Origin: Rhodococcus sp. G-MC3
Lineage (GTDB): Bacteria; Actinomycetota; Actinomycetes; Mycobacteriales; Mycobacteriaceae
Assembly: GCF_030063335.1 (NCBI RefSeq)
Contig: NZ_JASISW010000007.1
Span: 62,001 to 126,000 of the forward strand
Length of the DNA stretch: 64,000 nt
Direction of reading: 5' to 3'
Below are positions 1 to 8,087 of this stretch, in pieces. The first letter of the stretch is position 1, and each line of letters begins with the position of its first letter. The position numbers were made by a program, and so were the translations under genes. The notes beneath the pieces are model-generated. The model did no database searches. It had not been told where the DNA came from and was given only the letters and a program-made list of their open reading frames with translations.

Positions 1-462
1 GAGAGTGTCGTTGATGTCGGCAGTGGGGCTGGGTTGCCTGGCATCCCGCTGGCAATTGCGCGACCTGATCTCCGGGTGACTCTTGTCGAGCCGCTTCTTC
101 GTCGAACCGTTTACTTGGCTGAATTCATTGAGGCCCATAGTTTGGACGTTCTGGTCGTTCGAGGGCGCGCCGAGCAGCCGGGTGTGAAGAAGGAAGCCGG
201 CGGTGCGGACGTCGTCACGTCCCGCGCCGTAGCACCGCTCGAGAAGCTGGCGAAGTGGTCGCTACCACTGATCCATGAGCGCGGGAGGATGCTTGCCCTC
301 AAGGGATCCAGTGCCGAAAGTGAAATCGATCGCGATCGGGCTTCCCTTACTCGCATGGGTGCTGGCAAGCTAGAGGTTGTGACGTGTGGTGTCGGAATCG
401 TGCCGACGCCGACCATCGTGGTTCGTGCCGAAAGAGTCCCTCGACGGTTTCCACGTCCCTGA
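1..462 (+). CDS. rsmG: 16S rRNA (guanine-527-N7)-methyltransferase RsmG (GidB), 5' truncated
   Basis: The reading frame is open from the first base of the window and the start lies outside it. RsmG methylates N7 of G527 in 16S rRNA using S-adenosylmethionine. The fragment opens in the SAM-binding glycine loop ([16 protein letters not shown]) and continues through the Rossmann-fold strands ([29 protein letters not shown]) typical of the family, to the natural C-terminus. About the first third of the protein is missing. It is followed 56 bp later by parA on the same strand, the usual rsmG-parA-parB order near actinobacterial replication origins. Identification is from conserved motifs plus synteny. 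Confidence 0.95.
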   Translation, partial: ESVVDVGSGAGLPGIPLAIARPDLRVTLVEPLLRRTVYLAEFIEAHSLDVLVVRGRAEQPGVKKEAGGADVVTSRAVAPLEKLAKWSLPLIHERGRMLALKGSSAESEIDRDRASLTRMGAGKLEVVTCGVGIVPTPTIVVRAERVPRRFPRP

Positions 463-507
463 CCTTCTTGTAGTCAATTCCCTTTATGTCTAATCCAGTT
501 CCGCATT

Positions 508-513
508 AAGGAG
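508..513 (+). promoter_or_regulatory. Ribosome-binding site of parA
   Basis: AAGGAG lies five bases before the ATG at 519. It fixes that ATG as the parA start and so places the parS palindrome (542-557) inside the coding region. Confidence 0.7.
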
Positions 514-518
514 CACGT

Positions 519-1538
519 ATGTCGGGTGGATCCGATCGCACTGTTTCACGTGAAACAGAGTCCGCAACTCAAAAGTCGACGGGTGGCCGTAAGAGCGCTC
601 CGAAGGATACGGCGGGTGGGTCGGGCTTCGTGTACAACGGAATCTCCTCCAACGACACTCCTATCGGTGCTGCCGCTCATCGGGCAAGTCAGGTGCTGCA
701 TCCGGGAAGCGTCATGCTGCCCAAGCCGCCGAAACGCCGGATGTTGACGATCGCCAACCAGAAGGGCGGCGTTGGTAAGACCACTACCGCGGTAAACCTC
801 GCCGCCGCCCTGGCGATACAGGGATTGACCGTTCTGGTGGTCGATCTCGACCCTCAGGGCAACGCCAGCACGGCGCTGGGCGTCGAGCACCACTCGGGTG
901 TCCCCTCGAGCTACGAGGTGCTCATAGGCGAAGTCACGGCCACGGAGGCCATTCAGCAGAGCCCCCACAACGAGCGGCTGTTCTGCATCCCTGCAACGAT
1001 CGATCTTGCCGGTGCCGAGATCGAACTGGTGTCGATGGTGGCTCGCGAGGGACGTCTCAAGACAGCGCTGGCGGACCTGGACAAGATGGATGCGGACTTC
1101 ATCTTGATCGACTGCCCGCCTTCCCTCGGCCTTCTCACCGTCAATGCGTTGGTTGCTGCCACCGAGGTTTTGATTCCGATTCAGTGCGAGTACTACGCGC
1201 TCGAGGGTGTCGGCCAGTTGCTACGCAATATCGAACTTGTTCAGTCTCATCTGAATCCCTCGCTACACGTTTCGACCGTCATCCTCACCATGTACGACGG
1301 TCGCACCAAGCTCGCGGATCAGGTGGCCGAAGAGGTACGTAAGCACTTCGGTGATGCTGTTCTACGTGCTGTCATTCCTCGTAGCGTGAAGGTATCGGAA
1401 GCTCCCGGTTATGGGATGACGGTGCTCGATTACGATCCCGGTTCTCGCGGGGCGATGAGTTACTTGGATGCAGGCAGAGAGTTGGCAGCGCGATCCATGG
1501 TCGATACCGAGGGAACGCAGGAGCACAAGGCACGATGA
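519..1538 (+). CDS. parA: Chromosome partitioning ATPase ParA (Soj)
   Basis: This 339-residue ParA/MinD-type ATPase moves or anchors ParB-parS complexes during chromosome segregation. After a roughly 70-residue polar N-terminal extension comes the deviant Walker A loop KGGVGKT (about residues 82-88), then the Walker A' [12 protein letters not shown] and Walker [11 protein letters not shown]. An AAGGAG ribosome-binding site precedes the ATG at 519. The stop codon overlaps the parB start as ATGA, so the two are translationally coupled. The N-terminal codons encoding TVSRET are themselves a perfect parS palindrome (542-557), so this stretch of protein is constrained by DNA function as well. Family and role are secure. 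Confidence 0.97.
   Translation: MSGGSDRTVSRETESATQKSTGGRKSAPKDTAGGSGFVYNGISSNDTPIGAAAHRASQVLHPGSVMLPKPPKRRMLTIANQKGGVGKTTTAVNLAAALAIQGLTVLVVDLDPQGNASTALGVEHHSGVPSSYEVLIGEVTATEAIQQSPHNERLFCIPATIDLAGAEIELVSMVAREGRLKTALADLDKMDADFILIDCPPSLGLLTVNALVAATEVLIPIQCEYYALEGVGQLLRNIELVQSHLNPSLHVSTVILTMYDGRTKLADQVAEEVRKHFGDAVLRAVIPRSVKVSEAPGYGMTVLDYDPGSRGAMSYLDAGRELAARSMVDTEGTQEHKAR
542..557. promoter_or_regulatory. parS centromere-like ParB binding site
   Basis: TGTTTCACGTGAAACA is a perfect 16-bp palindrome identical to the widely conserved bacterial parS consensus. It lies within codons 8-13 of parA. ParB binds it and spreads or slides as a CTP clamp. I found no second exact copy while reading the window. 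Confidence 0.93.
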
Positions 1539-2569
1539 GCCAAACACGTAAGGGCGGTCTGGGACGCGGACTCGCGGCCCTGATCCCCACCGGACCGGAC
1601 GCAGGCCCCCGACTCGGCAATGCCGCAGCGGACGTTGTCATCGGTAGAGATCCGTCGTCGCGTACCGCAATACCGAAGGTTGCCGGCGGGGAAGAAACCG
1701 CATCCGCTCCCACGCCCACTCCCCCGGTTCGTAGCACCGACGAGGATCTCTCTCCCGCTGGCGCTGTTTATCGTGAGATTGCTCCGTCCTTGATTCAGCC
1801 CAACCAAAAACAGCCGCGCAGCGTATTCGACGAGGAATCGTTGGCGGAACTGGTGCACTCGATTCGTGAATTCGGTCTGATGCAACCGATCGTCGTTCGG
1901 ACGATCGAGGGCGGCAAATACGAATTGGTGATGGGCGAACGTCGGTGGCGTGCGAGCCAGGAGGCCGGCCTCGAGTCGATTCCGGCGATCGTTCGCGAGA
2001 CAGCCGATGACGCGATGTTGCGTGATGCGCTCCTCGAGAACATTCATCGTGTTCAGCTCAACCCGCTCGAGGAGGCAGCTGCATACCAACAGTTGCTCGA
2101 AGAATTCGATGTGACTCACGAAGAATTGGCAGCAAAGATTGGGCGGTCGCGTCCGGTCGTGACCAATATGATTCGTCTCCTGAAGCTCCCGATTGCGGTT
2201 CAGCGACGCGTTGCTGCGGGTGTTCTGTCCGCCGGCCACGCTCGTGCTCTGCTGTCGCTGGACGCCGGATCCGACGCGCAGGAACACTTGGCGGCGAGAA
2301 TCGTCGCCGAGGGCCTTTCGGTTCGTGCGACGGAAGAGGCCGTCACGTTGGCAAACCGGAATGACGACATCACTCCCACACCAACCGCTCGACGCAAGCC
2401 GATACAGATGCCGGGACTTCAAGACGTCGCTGATCGCCTCTCGGATTCCTTCGATACGCGCGTGACGGTGAGTCTCGGTAAGAAAAAAGGCAAGATTGTC
2501 GTCGAGTTCGGGTCGGTCGACGACCTTCAGCGGATCGTCGACATGATGGAAAGTCAGAAGAAAAAGTAG
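1535..2569 (+). CDS. parB: Chromosome partitioning protein ParB
   Basis: This 344-residue ParB binds parS and loads as a CTP-gated clamp. The N-terminus starts with a [13 protein letters not shown] box, followed by a variable linker. The ParB/sulfiredoxin-like nuclease domain (about residues 85-175) carries PNQKQPRS and the CTP-binding GERRWRA motif. A central helix-turn-helix follows ([22 protein letters not shown]), and the C-terminal dimerisation segment ends in a lysine-rich tail. The ATG overlaps the parA stop by four bases. It is probably transcribed with rsmG and parA. Confidence 0.97.
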   Translation: MSQTRKGGLGRGLAALIPTGPDAGPRLGNAAADVVIGRDPSSRTAIPKVAGGEETASAPTPTPPVRSTDEDLSPAGAVYREIAPSLIQPNQKQPRSVFDEESLAELVHSIREFGLMQPIVVRTIEGGKYELVMGERRWRASQEAGLESIPAIVRETADDAMLRDALLENIHRVQLNPLEEAAAYQQLLEEFDVTHEELAAKIGRSRPVVTNMIRLLKLPIAVQRRVAAGVLSAGHARALLSLDAGSDAQEHLAARIVAEGLSVRATEEAVTLANRNDDITPTPTARRKPIQMPGLQDVADRLSDSFDTRVTVSLGKKKGKIVVEFGSVDDLQRIVDMMESQKKK

Positions 2570-2802
2570 CGCCGATTTTTCAGGTACAAAGACCCGTGAC
2601 ACTTACGTCACTGTGACATAACTGCAGTTATAAGCTGAAGAGTCTTAGGACGGAGGACTGGAAAGTGTTGATGCACAGTAACTTTCGCTCCCCTCGCGGC
2701 GAAGTGCGCCAATTCGGAACCGCTCCCCTATTCTTGTCGTGTGTGTGTTGCCATTCGACGAACACGATCGCCGAAATACGGGCATGGAGGCTGAGGTAAG
2801 CA

Positions 2803-3489
2803 GTGTCGACGCTCGTCACCGGAGTCACATTGGACTCTTTCGATCGGCTACCCAGCCACACCAAGAGGTGTAGGTTCTGGGTGCTCGATCCAGCGACCAT
2901 CCAAGCGGACGGTGAATCGCTCGACCTCGAGTTCGAGAACGAAGCATGGTTGTCGATGATCATGCTCGAGTGGGGATCGTGCGGGCAACTTCTCGAGAGC
3001 AAAGGCGACGCCATCGGTTGTGCGTTGTATGCCCCGCCGGGAGCAGTGCCGAGATCCACAAAATTTCCCACATCACCCGTCAGCGCCGATGCTGTTCTGT
3101 TGACGACACTGCGTATCGAATCAGAAATCGATCGCGAAGCTCATTCGGCATCGTTGATCCAGGCCGTTGTTGCAGACCTCGTGAATCGAGGGGTTCGGGC
3201 GCTCGAGGCGTTCGGTATCCGTCGAACGGCCGAGGACGAGACCGCCGGTCCTCGTGCGACCGCGTCGCTGTCTTGTTCGGACACGACGTGCATGATCGAC
3301 GCCGACTTTCTGGAGAAGGCCGGGTTCGAGGTTGTTGCACCGCATCACCGGTACCCCCGGCTTCGGCTCGAGCTCGATCGAGATCACGGCTGGAAGGAAG
3401 ACGTCGAGTCTGCCCTCGAGCGCCTGTTGATCGCTGCCAGTCTGACCATGGTGGACATCGAGCAGAAAGCAACCGTGGGAGCGCGCTGA
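2803..3489 (+). CDS. GNAT-like hypothetical protein (Rv3916c-type)
   Basis: This 228-residue soluble protein sits exactly where Mycobacterium carries Rv3916c, between parB and cwlM. It has no signal peptide or membrane segment. The arrangement of a central strand (AVLLTTLRIESE) followed by a helix (ASLIQAVVADLVNRGVRALEAFGIRR) and a late FLEKAGFEVVAPHHRYPRLRLEL segment is reminiscent of GNAT acetyltransferases. I cannot point to a clear acetyl-CoA loop, so the activity is tentative. A GTG start is used, with GGAGG upstream around 2786-2790. It converges on cwlM with only 28 bp between the stops. Confidence 0.7.
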   Translation: MSTLVTGVTLDSFDRLPSHTKRCRFWVLDPATIQADGESLDLEFENEAWLSMIMLEWGSCGQLLESKGDAIGCALYAPPGAVPRSTKFPTSPVSADAVLLTTLRIESEIDREAHSASLIQAVVADLVNRGVRALEAFGIRRTAEDETAGPRATASLSCSDTTCMIDADFLEKAGFEVVAPHHRYPRLRLELDRDHGWKEDVESALERLLIAASLTMVDIEQKATVGAR

Positions 3490-3517
3490 GAAAGCGAGTC
3501 CCGAAGGGCGAATATGC

Positions 3518-4714
3518 TCAGCCGCGGTCGGCTGCGGCGAGCTCTTCGGCGAGCAGTTCCGCGAACGTGAATGTTCCGGTGGGCTGATCGTCTTGGCCGA
3601 GCAGGTACAAACGCTTCACTGCGATGAGGATTGCCTCGGCGATCACATCGCGGGACCGTGGATCGCTCAACACTGCAACGTCGGAAACGTTTGTGAGATA
3701 ACCGATATCGATCTGGACGGTCGGCATGTTGGTGAGCCGCAACAGATCCCAAGTACGGCCGTGGCTGCGGCAATCGAGCATCGGAGTTCGAGCCACGATT
3801 TCACGCTGGATATAACCGGTCAACACCTGCCCGATGAGAGATTCGCTTCCGTGCGAGTTTCCGAAGTGGAAGCTTGCGACGCCGTTGGCCGCGGGACTCG
3901 CACTCGAAGCGCACCGAAGAGAAATCATCAGGTCGGCGTTGAACGCATTGGAGGTCTCGGCGCGTTCGGAGACGCTCGGGTTGGTGCCGCGTGCTCTGGA
4001 GAGGAACGTCTCCATCCCGGTTGCTGCCATACGGCCCTCGAGTCGACTTGCAACGTCCCACAGAATTTCGGCCTCGGATACCCTTCCGAAGATTCCGTCG
4101 ACGATGCGCCCGGTGTCGGCGCCGCCGAGGTCTGGGTCGATCACGATGCGCTTGCCCGTCAGCTGTGGACCGGCTTGCCGAACAAGTTCTTCCTCACTGA
4201 TGGCATGGGGCGAGCCGCCGGTGACGCGTGTACCGAGCAACTCCAGGGATCGCAGAGTTGCGGGGCCGCAGATGCCGTCGGGTGACAAACCGATTTCACG
4301 CTGGAAGGACGAGAGTCCCTCGTGCGTTTTGGGTCCGAAGTAGCCGTCGACTCGTTCGCTGTAGAAACCCAGATCCTGGAGTCGAGTCTGCAGAGTAGCG
4401 ACATCGTCGCCGTAGAGCGGTGCCGAAAGTTGGTAGATCAGTGTCCTGGCGCCGAGACGGTAGGACGCTTCTTTGAGGGACCGATATGTCGCGGGTCCGA
4501 CAATGCCGTCGACCAGAAGGCCGCGATGCTGCTGGAACCCTCGGACTGCGCCGCCGAGAGCAGCGTCGAAGTCCGAGGTGGGCGCAGTCCAATGTAGGGG
4601 GTCGGATTCCCCGTTCGGAACCACTGGTTCCTCGTGCAGGAAACCGAGGGAGATCAGAGTGCTCCGCACCTCCGCGACGGCGGGACCGGAATCGCCGTGA
4701 CTGAGTCGGTGCAT
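3518..4714 (-). CDS. cwlM: CwlM, amidase-like regulator of peptidoglycan synthesis
   Basis: The protein is about 398 residues from the preferred ATG at 4714, which has GAGAGG eight bases upstream; an in-frame start at 4795 would add 27 unlikely residues. Two peptidoglycan-binding-1 domains come first (one around GDSGPAVAEVRSTL, one ending in PDGICGPATLRSL), then an Amidase_3 fold starting at GKRIVIDPD. Active amidases carry a zinc-ligand histidine in DPGHGG; here the motif reads DPDLGG, so hydrolysis is doubtful. In mycobacteria CwlM is a PknB-phosphorylated cytoplasmic activator of MurA rather than a hydrolase. The threonine-containing tail TGTFTFAELLAEE is the kind of C-terminal segment phosphorylated there (inference). 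There is no signal peptide, which agrees with a cytoplasmic role. Confidence 0.9.
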   Translation of the reverse strand: MHRLSHGDSGPAVAEVRSTLISLGFLHEEPVVPNGESDPLHWTAPTSDFDAALGGAVRGFQQHRGLLVDGIVGPATYRSLKEASYRLGARTLIYQLSAPLYGDDVATLQTRLQDLGFYSERVDGYFGPKTHEGLSSFQREIGLSPDGICGPATLRSLELLGTRVTGGSPHAISEEELVRQAGPQLTGKRIVIDPDLGGADTGRIVDGIFGRVSEAEILWDVASRLEGRMAATGMETFLSRARGTNPSVSERAETSNAFNADLMISLRCASSASPAANGVASFHFGNSHGSESLIGQVLTGYIQREIVARTPMLDCRSHGRTWDLLRLTNMPTVQIDIGYLTNVSDVAVLSDPRSRDVIAEAILIAVKRLYLLGQDDQPTGTFTFAELLAEELAAADRG

Positions 4715-4815
4715 AACTCGTGGACCTCTCGGACGAAGAACGATGTGTGTACCGACTCTAGCCAACGGAAGAAACAAGGTTCCCTCGTTTGGCACAGCTG
4801 TCGATTACACAAGTC

Positions 4816-4842
4816 GATGTGCCGACCCTGTGTCGGCACATC
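4816..4842. repeat. Perfect 11-bp inverted repeat between trxA and cwlM
   Basis: GATGTGCCGAC is followed by a five-base spacer and its exact reverse complement. It lies about 100 bp upstream of the cwlM start and downstream of trxA, both on the minus strand. It could be a second terminator hairpin or a 5' leader structure for cwlM. The U-tract after it is poor. Confidence 0.55.
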
Positions 4843-4866
4843 AGACGATTGTCGCAGAAACTGACC

Positions 4867-4909
4867 GCAGGACCGCAATCCGCGCCGTCAGGCGCAGGCA
4901 CGGTCCTGC
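4867..4909 (-). terminator. Probable trxA terminator, nested hairpin
   Basis: The outer arms GCAGGACCG/CGGTCCTGC are 9 bp and perfect, and they enclose an inner GCGCC-GTCA-GGCGC hairpin. The structure starts about 10 bases beyond the trxA stop on the minus strand. The following transcript reads GGTCAGTTTCTG, a weak U-rich tail typical of high-GC terminators. Confidence 0.5.
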
Positions 4910-4919
4910 AGCAGTCGGA

Positions 4920-5252
4920 TCACAAAACGCCTTCGAGGTCCTTCAGTAGTGCGGCTTTGCCCTTGGCGCCGACGATCTGCTTCACAGGCTTGCCGCCCTG
5001 GAACAGGATCAAGGTCGGGATGGACATCACCTTGAAGTCACGCGCGGCCTGCGGGTTGGCGTCGATGTCGAGCTTGGCGATGGTCAGCTTGTCCGAGTGC
5101 TCGGCAGCGATCTCTTCGAGTACGGGCGCGACCATCTTGCACGGGCCACACCAGGTAGCCCAGAAATCCACCAGAACTGGCTTTTCGCTGGTCAGGACGT
5201 CGTCGACGAACGACGCATCGGTGATGGTGACGGTCTTTTTGTCATCGGACAT
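4920..5252 (-). CDS. trxA: Thioredoxin
   Basis: This 110-residue thioredoxin has the WCGPC redox motif in FWATWCGPCKMVAPV and the cis-proline MSIPTLILFQGGKPV. The ATG at 5252 has AGGAG nine bases upstream; longer in-frame readings have no family support. It reduces disulfides of cytoplasmic proteins and is recycled by the reductase encoded just upstream on the same strand (57 bp gap). The position corresponds to M. tuberculosis trxC (Rv3914). Confidence 0.96.
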   Translation of the reverse strand: MSDDKKTVTITDASFVDDVLTSEKPVLVDFWATWCGPCKMVAPVLEEIAAEHSDKLTIAKLDIDANPQAARDFKVMSIPTLILFQGGKPVKQIVGAKGKAALLKDLEGVL

Positions 5253-5308
5253 CTCGATTGTCTCCTTTGGTGAAGGTGAAGCAGGGTGTGAGTGAAGCAG
5301 GGCTGCGA

Positions 5309-6298
5309 TCAGACGGTGAGGGCGTCGACCGGCTGGTCCGCGTGTTCGACCGTGTTGGTGGTGATATCGCCCTGCTCCGCGAGCCAACGTTCGGCGTCGA
5401 TCGAGGCAGTGCAGCCAGTGCCTGCCGCGGTGATTGCCTGCTGATACGTGTGGTCGACGAGGTCGCCTGCCGCGAAGACACCCTCGATGGACGTTGCCGA
5501 GGACGGCGATGCCACCTTGACGTAGCCAGCGTCGTCGAGTTCGACCTGACCCTTGACGAGTTCGTTGCGTGGGTCGTGACCGATGGCCACGAACATGCCG
5601 GTGACATCGAGGGTGCTCTTCTCACCTGTGATCGCATTCTCGAGTGTCAGTCCACTGACTGATGTGTCACCCAGCACCTCGAGAACGTTGGTATCGGTGA
5701 GGAACGTGATCTTCTCGTTATTCTTGGCTCGCTCGAGCATGATTCGCGACGCGCGGAATTCGCTGCGACGGTGGACGATCGTCACGCTTCGAGCGAAACG
5801 AGTGAGGAATGTCGCTTCTTCCATCGCGGAGTCACCGCCGCCGATGACGGCGATGTCCTGGTCGCGGAAGAAGAAGCCGTCACAGGTGGCACAGGCGCTG
5901 ACGCCTCGTCCGAGGAGCTTCTCCTCTCCGGGGATGCTCAGGTATCGGGCCGCTGCACCCATTGCCAGGATGATCGCGCGTGCCCGGTAGGTCTCACCGT
6001 TCGCGGACACGGTCTTGATCTCGCCGCCCAGTTCGAGTTCCTCGACGTCTTCGGTGCGGATGTCGGCACCGAATCGTTTGGCCTGCTCACGCATCTGTTC
6101 CATGAGGTCGGGGCCCATGATCCCCTCACGGAAACCGGGGAAATTTTCGACTTCGGTCGTGGTCATCAAGGCACCACCAAACTGCGTGCCTTCGAACAGG
6201 ACGGGTTCCAGTTCGGCCCGCGCTGCATACACGCCTGCGGTGTACCCCGCCGGCCCCGAGCCGACGATGATGAGATCGTGAACCTTGGGCGTAGTCAT
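5309..6298 (-). CDS. trxB: Thioredoxin reductase (NADPH)
   Basis: This 329-residue flavoprotein transfers electrons from NADPH through FAD to thioredoxin. The N-terminal FAD loop is [13 protein letters not shown], the redox-active pair is CATC in [11 protein letters not shown], the NADPH loop is [12 protein letters not shown], and the C-terminal FAD motif is [10 protein letters not shown]. The ATG at 6298, preceded by GGAAGG, is chosen over an in-frame start 27 codons upstream. It is transcribed toward trxA, probably as one operon, matching Rv3913-Rv3914 synteny. Confidence 0.97.
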   Translation of the reverse strand: MTTPKVHDLIIVGSGPAGYTAGVYAARAELEPVLFEGTQFGGALMTTTEVENFPGFREGIMGPDLMEQMREQAKRFGADIRTEDVEELELGGEIKTVSANGETYRARAIILAMGAAARYLSIPGEEKLLGRGVSACATCDGFFFRDQDIAVIGGGDSAMEEATFLTRFARSVTIVHRRSEFRASRIMLERAKNNEKITFLTDTNVLEVLGDTSVSGLTLENAITGEKSTLDVTGMFVAIGHDPRNELVKGQVELDDAGYVKVASPSSATSIEGVFAAGDLVDHTYQQAITAAGTGCTASIDAERWLAEQGDITTNTVEHADQPVDALTV

Positions 6299-6440
6299 GC
6301 GGACCTTCCGATCGATGTTTCGATGCTGTGTATATGCCGAGCCGCGCAAAAAGCGAAGCCTCGACGTGTGTGACAACACCAGGGTAGAGGGTGTTGTTCC
6401 CGGTGGGTCGGGCTCGGTTGCCTGGACGGGATTTGGTGGA

Positions 6441-7316
6441 TCAGTCGAGTTCCCGGCGCAGCAGCGTGCCGGGATTTCCGACCCCGCAATCCGAGGAGAC
6501 CGCCAGCAGTGTCATTCCCTGACCCAGAACTTTGTTTCCGATCACCAGCATGACCCCGCGCCTGCCGTCCAGCTCCAAGGGAGAGGACCCGACAACAGTG
6601 CTGTTAGTCTCAAATCCATTGGCAGCCAAGCAGTCTCGCAGACTTCCCGCGTCCGTTAGATCATTGCCGCCTCGGCTGGCCATCACGTCGTAGACGACGG
6701 AGGCATCGATTTGTTCGGAATCGACGACCAGGGTCGGTGCGTCCTCCGGTGCGTTCTCGGCCAGCACATTCTCAGGCTGTCCGCCCTCGTGACCGGCTCC
6801 CTTCGAGGCGAGCACCGCGGTGAGGCCGACAGCCAGTGCAACAGTGACCGATGCGGCGACGCCGGTCGCGACGAACCTGTGAGTCAACCGTCGCCGCGGT
6901 GTGAGTTGGACAATGGGACTCGACGAGATCGAGGTGGTGGGCGACGAGCTGGTTGCGGGCATCGCCGTCTCGGCCAGCGCCCGGTCGAGTCGCTCTGCAA
7001 CCTCGGGTGGGATGAAGTGGCGCGGCTCCGCACTTCGATCACCATCTTCGAATTCGTCGAAGTGTCCAAGTCTCGCGGACACGGCGTCGAGCGCTTCGAT
7101 GACATACATGGCGTCGCGATCCTGATGCACCGACGCCCAGATCTGTTCGCTGACGGATTCAGAAAACACGCCTGCGTGAAGATCGGCGAGAAGCTCGGGA
7201 GAGAACGGAGCGGCGAGAAGCTCGGGAGAGAACGGAGCGGCGGGCAGCGGCGCGGAGTGTTCGTCACCCGGTTGCTCATGTCCGGGTTCTTCCTGACCGG
7301 TTCGATACGAGCCCAT
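6441..7316 (-). CDS. Membrane anti-sigma-M factor (Rv3912/RsmA-type)
   Basis: This 291-residue protein lies directly downstream of sigM on the same strand, where mycobacteria encode the SigM anti-sigma factor. It has an N-terminal cytoplasmic part of about 145 residues, one membrane segment ([20 protein letters not shown]) and an extracytoplasmic C-terminal domain. No HxxxCxxC zinc motif is present, so it is not of the ZAS type. The start has AGGAGG upstream. Residues around 27-44 carry a perfect nine-residue duplication (LAAPFSPEL twice) from a 27-bp tandem repeat. The role is inferred from position and topology; sequence similarity among these proteins is low. Confidence 0.8.
   Translation of the reverse strand: MGSYRTGQEEPGHEQPGDEHSAPLPAAPFSPELLAAPFSPELLADLHAGVFSESVSEQIWASVHQDRDAMYVIEALDAVSARLGHFDEFEDGDRSAEPRHFIPPEVAERLDRALAETAMPATSSSPTTSISSSPIVQLTPRRRLTHRFVATGVAASVTVALAVGLTAVLASKGAGHEGGQPENVLAENAPEDAPTLVVDSEQIDASVVYDVMASRGGNDLTDAGSLRDCLAANGFETNSTVVGSSPLELDGRRGVMLVIGNKVLGQGMTLLAVSSDCGVGNPGTLLRRELD
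7184..7237. repeat. Perfect 27-bp tandem duplication in the anti-sigma gene
   Basis: Two identical 27-bp units (7184-7210 and 7211-7237) lie head to tail and keep the reading frame, duplicating nine residues near the N-terminus. Identity of the copies suggests a recent event. Confidence 0.95.
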
Positions 7317-7368
7317 GCCGCCTCCTGTCTACGTAGTGTCCCTCACATCGTAAGACGCAGCGGGTCGG

Positions 7369-7962
7369 CTATCGGTTCCCTGCGTCCCGAAGAAATTCGA
7401 GAAGACCGGCCAACTTCAGCCGTCCACGTGCGCAGCGGCTCTTGACGGTTCCGGTCGGAACACCGAGAAGACGTCCCGCGTCGGCGACGGAATAGCCCTC
7501 CATGTCCACGGCCACAACAGCCGCTCGCTGCTCCGGGGCAAGCATCATCAGGGCATCGTGAACCACCATCGAGGTTTCCACGGTTGACATCGCATCGCGC
7601 GGATCCGCCGGTTCCAGCGCGTCACCCTCCGGCAGAGGCGACGACGGCCGCGAGCGATTTCGCCTGATTCGATCTAGGCAGGCGTTGACCACGATTTTGT
7701 GCAACCAACTACGTACTGCAGCGTCGGCTCGGAAACTGGCCGCGGTGCGGTGTGCCGACAGCAGTGCTTCCTGTAGCGCATCGGCCGCGTCCTCTGCTGT
7801 GTAGCTGGTCCTACGCGCGGTCAGCCACAAATGCGTGTAGTGATTTCGCACGAGCACTGTGAATGCGTGTGGGTCACCTGCGACATGTGCAGCCAACAAC
7901 TCGACGTCGGAACGATCGTCGAGTAGCCCCCCGAACCCATTGTTGACACCTGACATCCCCAT
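7369..7962 (-). CDS. sigM: ECF RNA polymerase sigma factor SigM
   Basis: This 197-residue extracytoplasmic-function sigma factor has region 2 at about residues 15-95 (FTVLVRNHYTHLWLTARR, then DALQEALLSAHRTAASFR and VRSWLHKIVVNACLDRIRR) and region 4 at about 130-190 (LAPEQRAAVVAVDMEGYSVADAGRLLGVPTGTVKSRCARGR). Its order with the downstream anti-sigma gene and with murJ upstream equals Rv3911-Rv3910 of M. tuberculosis. The preferred ATG at 7962 has a GGGGGGAG stretch upstream; an ATG two codons later is possible. A TAGGCT element at 8001-8006 (minus orientation) could be a housekeeping -10 for it. Confidence 0.93.
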   Translation of the reverse strand: MGMSGVNNGFGGLLDDRSDVELLAAHVAGDPHAFTVLVRNHYTHLWLTARRTSYTAEDAADALQEALLSAHRTAASFRADAAVRSWLHKIVVNACLDRIRRNRSRPSSPLPEGDALEPADPRDAMSTVETSMVVHDALMMLAPEQRAAVVAVDMEGYSVADAGRLLGVPTGTVKSRCARGRLKLAGLLEFLRDAGNR

Positions 7963-8087
7963 ACGAAAACGGCTCCCCCCGTGTTAACGCATTGTTGGAG
8001 AGCCTAGGGCATAAAGACCGCTGAGTATGAAACAAGGGCTGAAACAGGGCAGAAACACCGCTACCGGGCGCTCGCGGGGGTGCTGGG

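Noticed and set aside
1460..2602. 380-codon open frame antisense to parB
   Set aside because: It lies wholly over parB and the end of parA, whose motifs are unambiguous.
8028..8057. Three TGAAACA-like words spaced about 11-12 bp upstream of sigM
   Set aside because: The copies diverge, the spacing is not constant and no regulator is suggested, so I do not call an operator.
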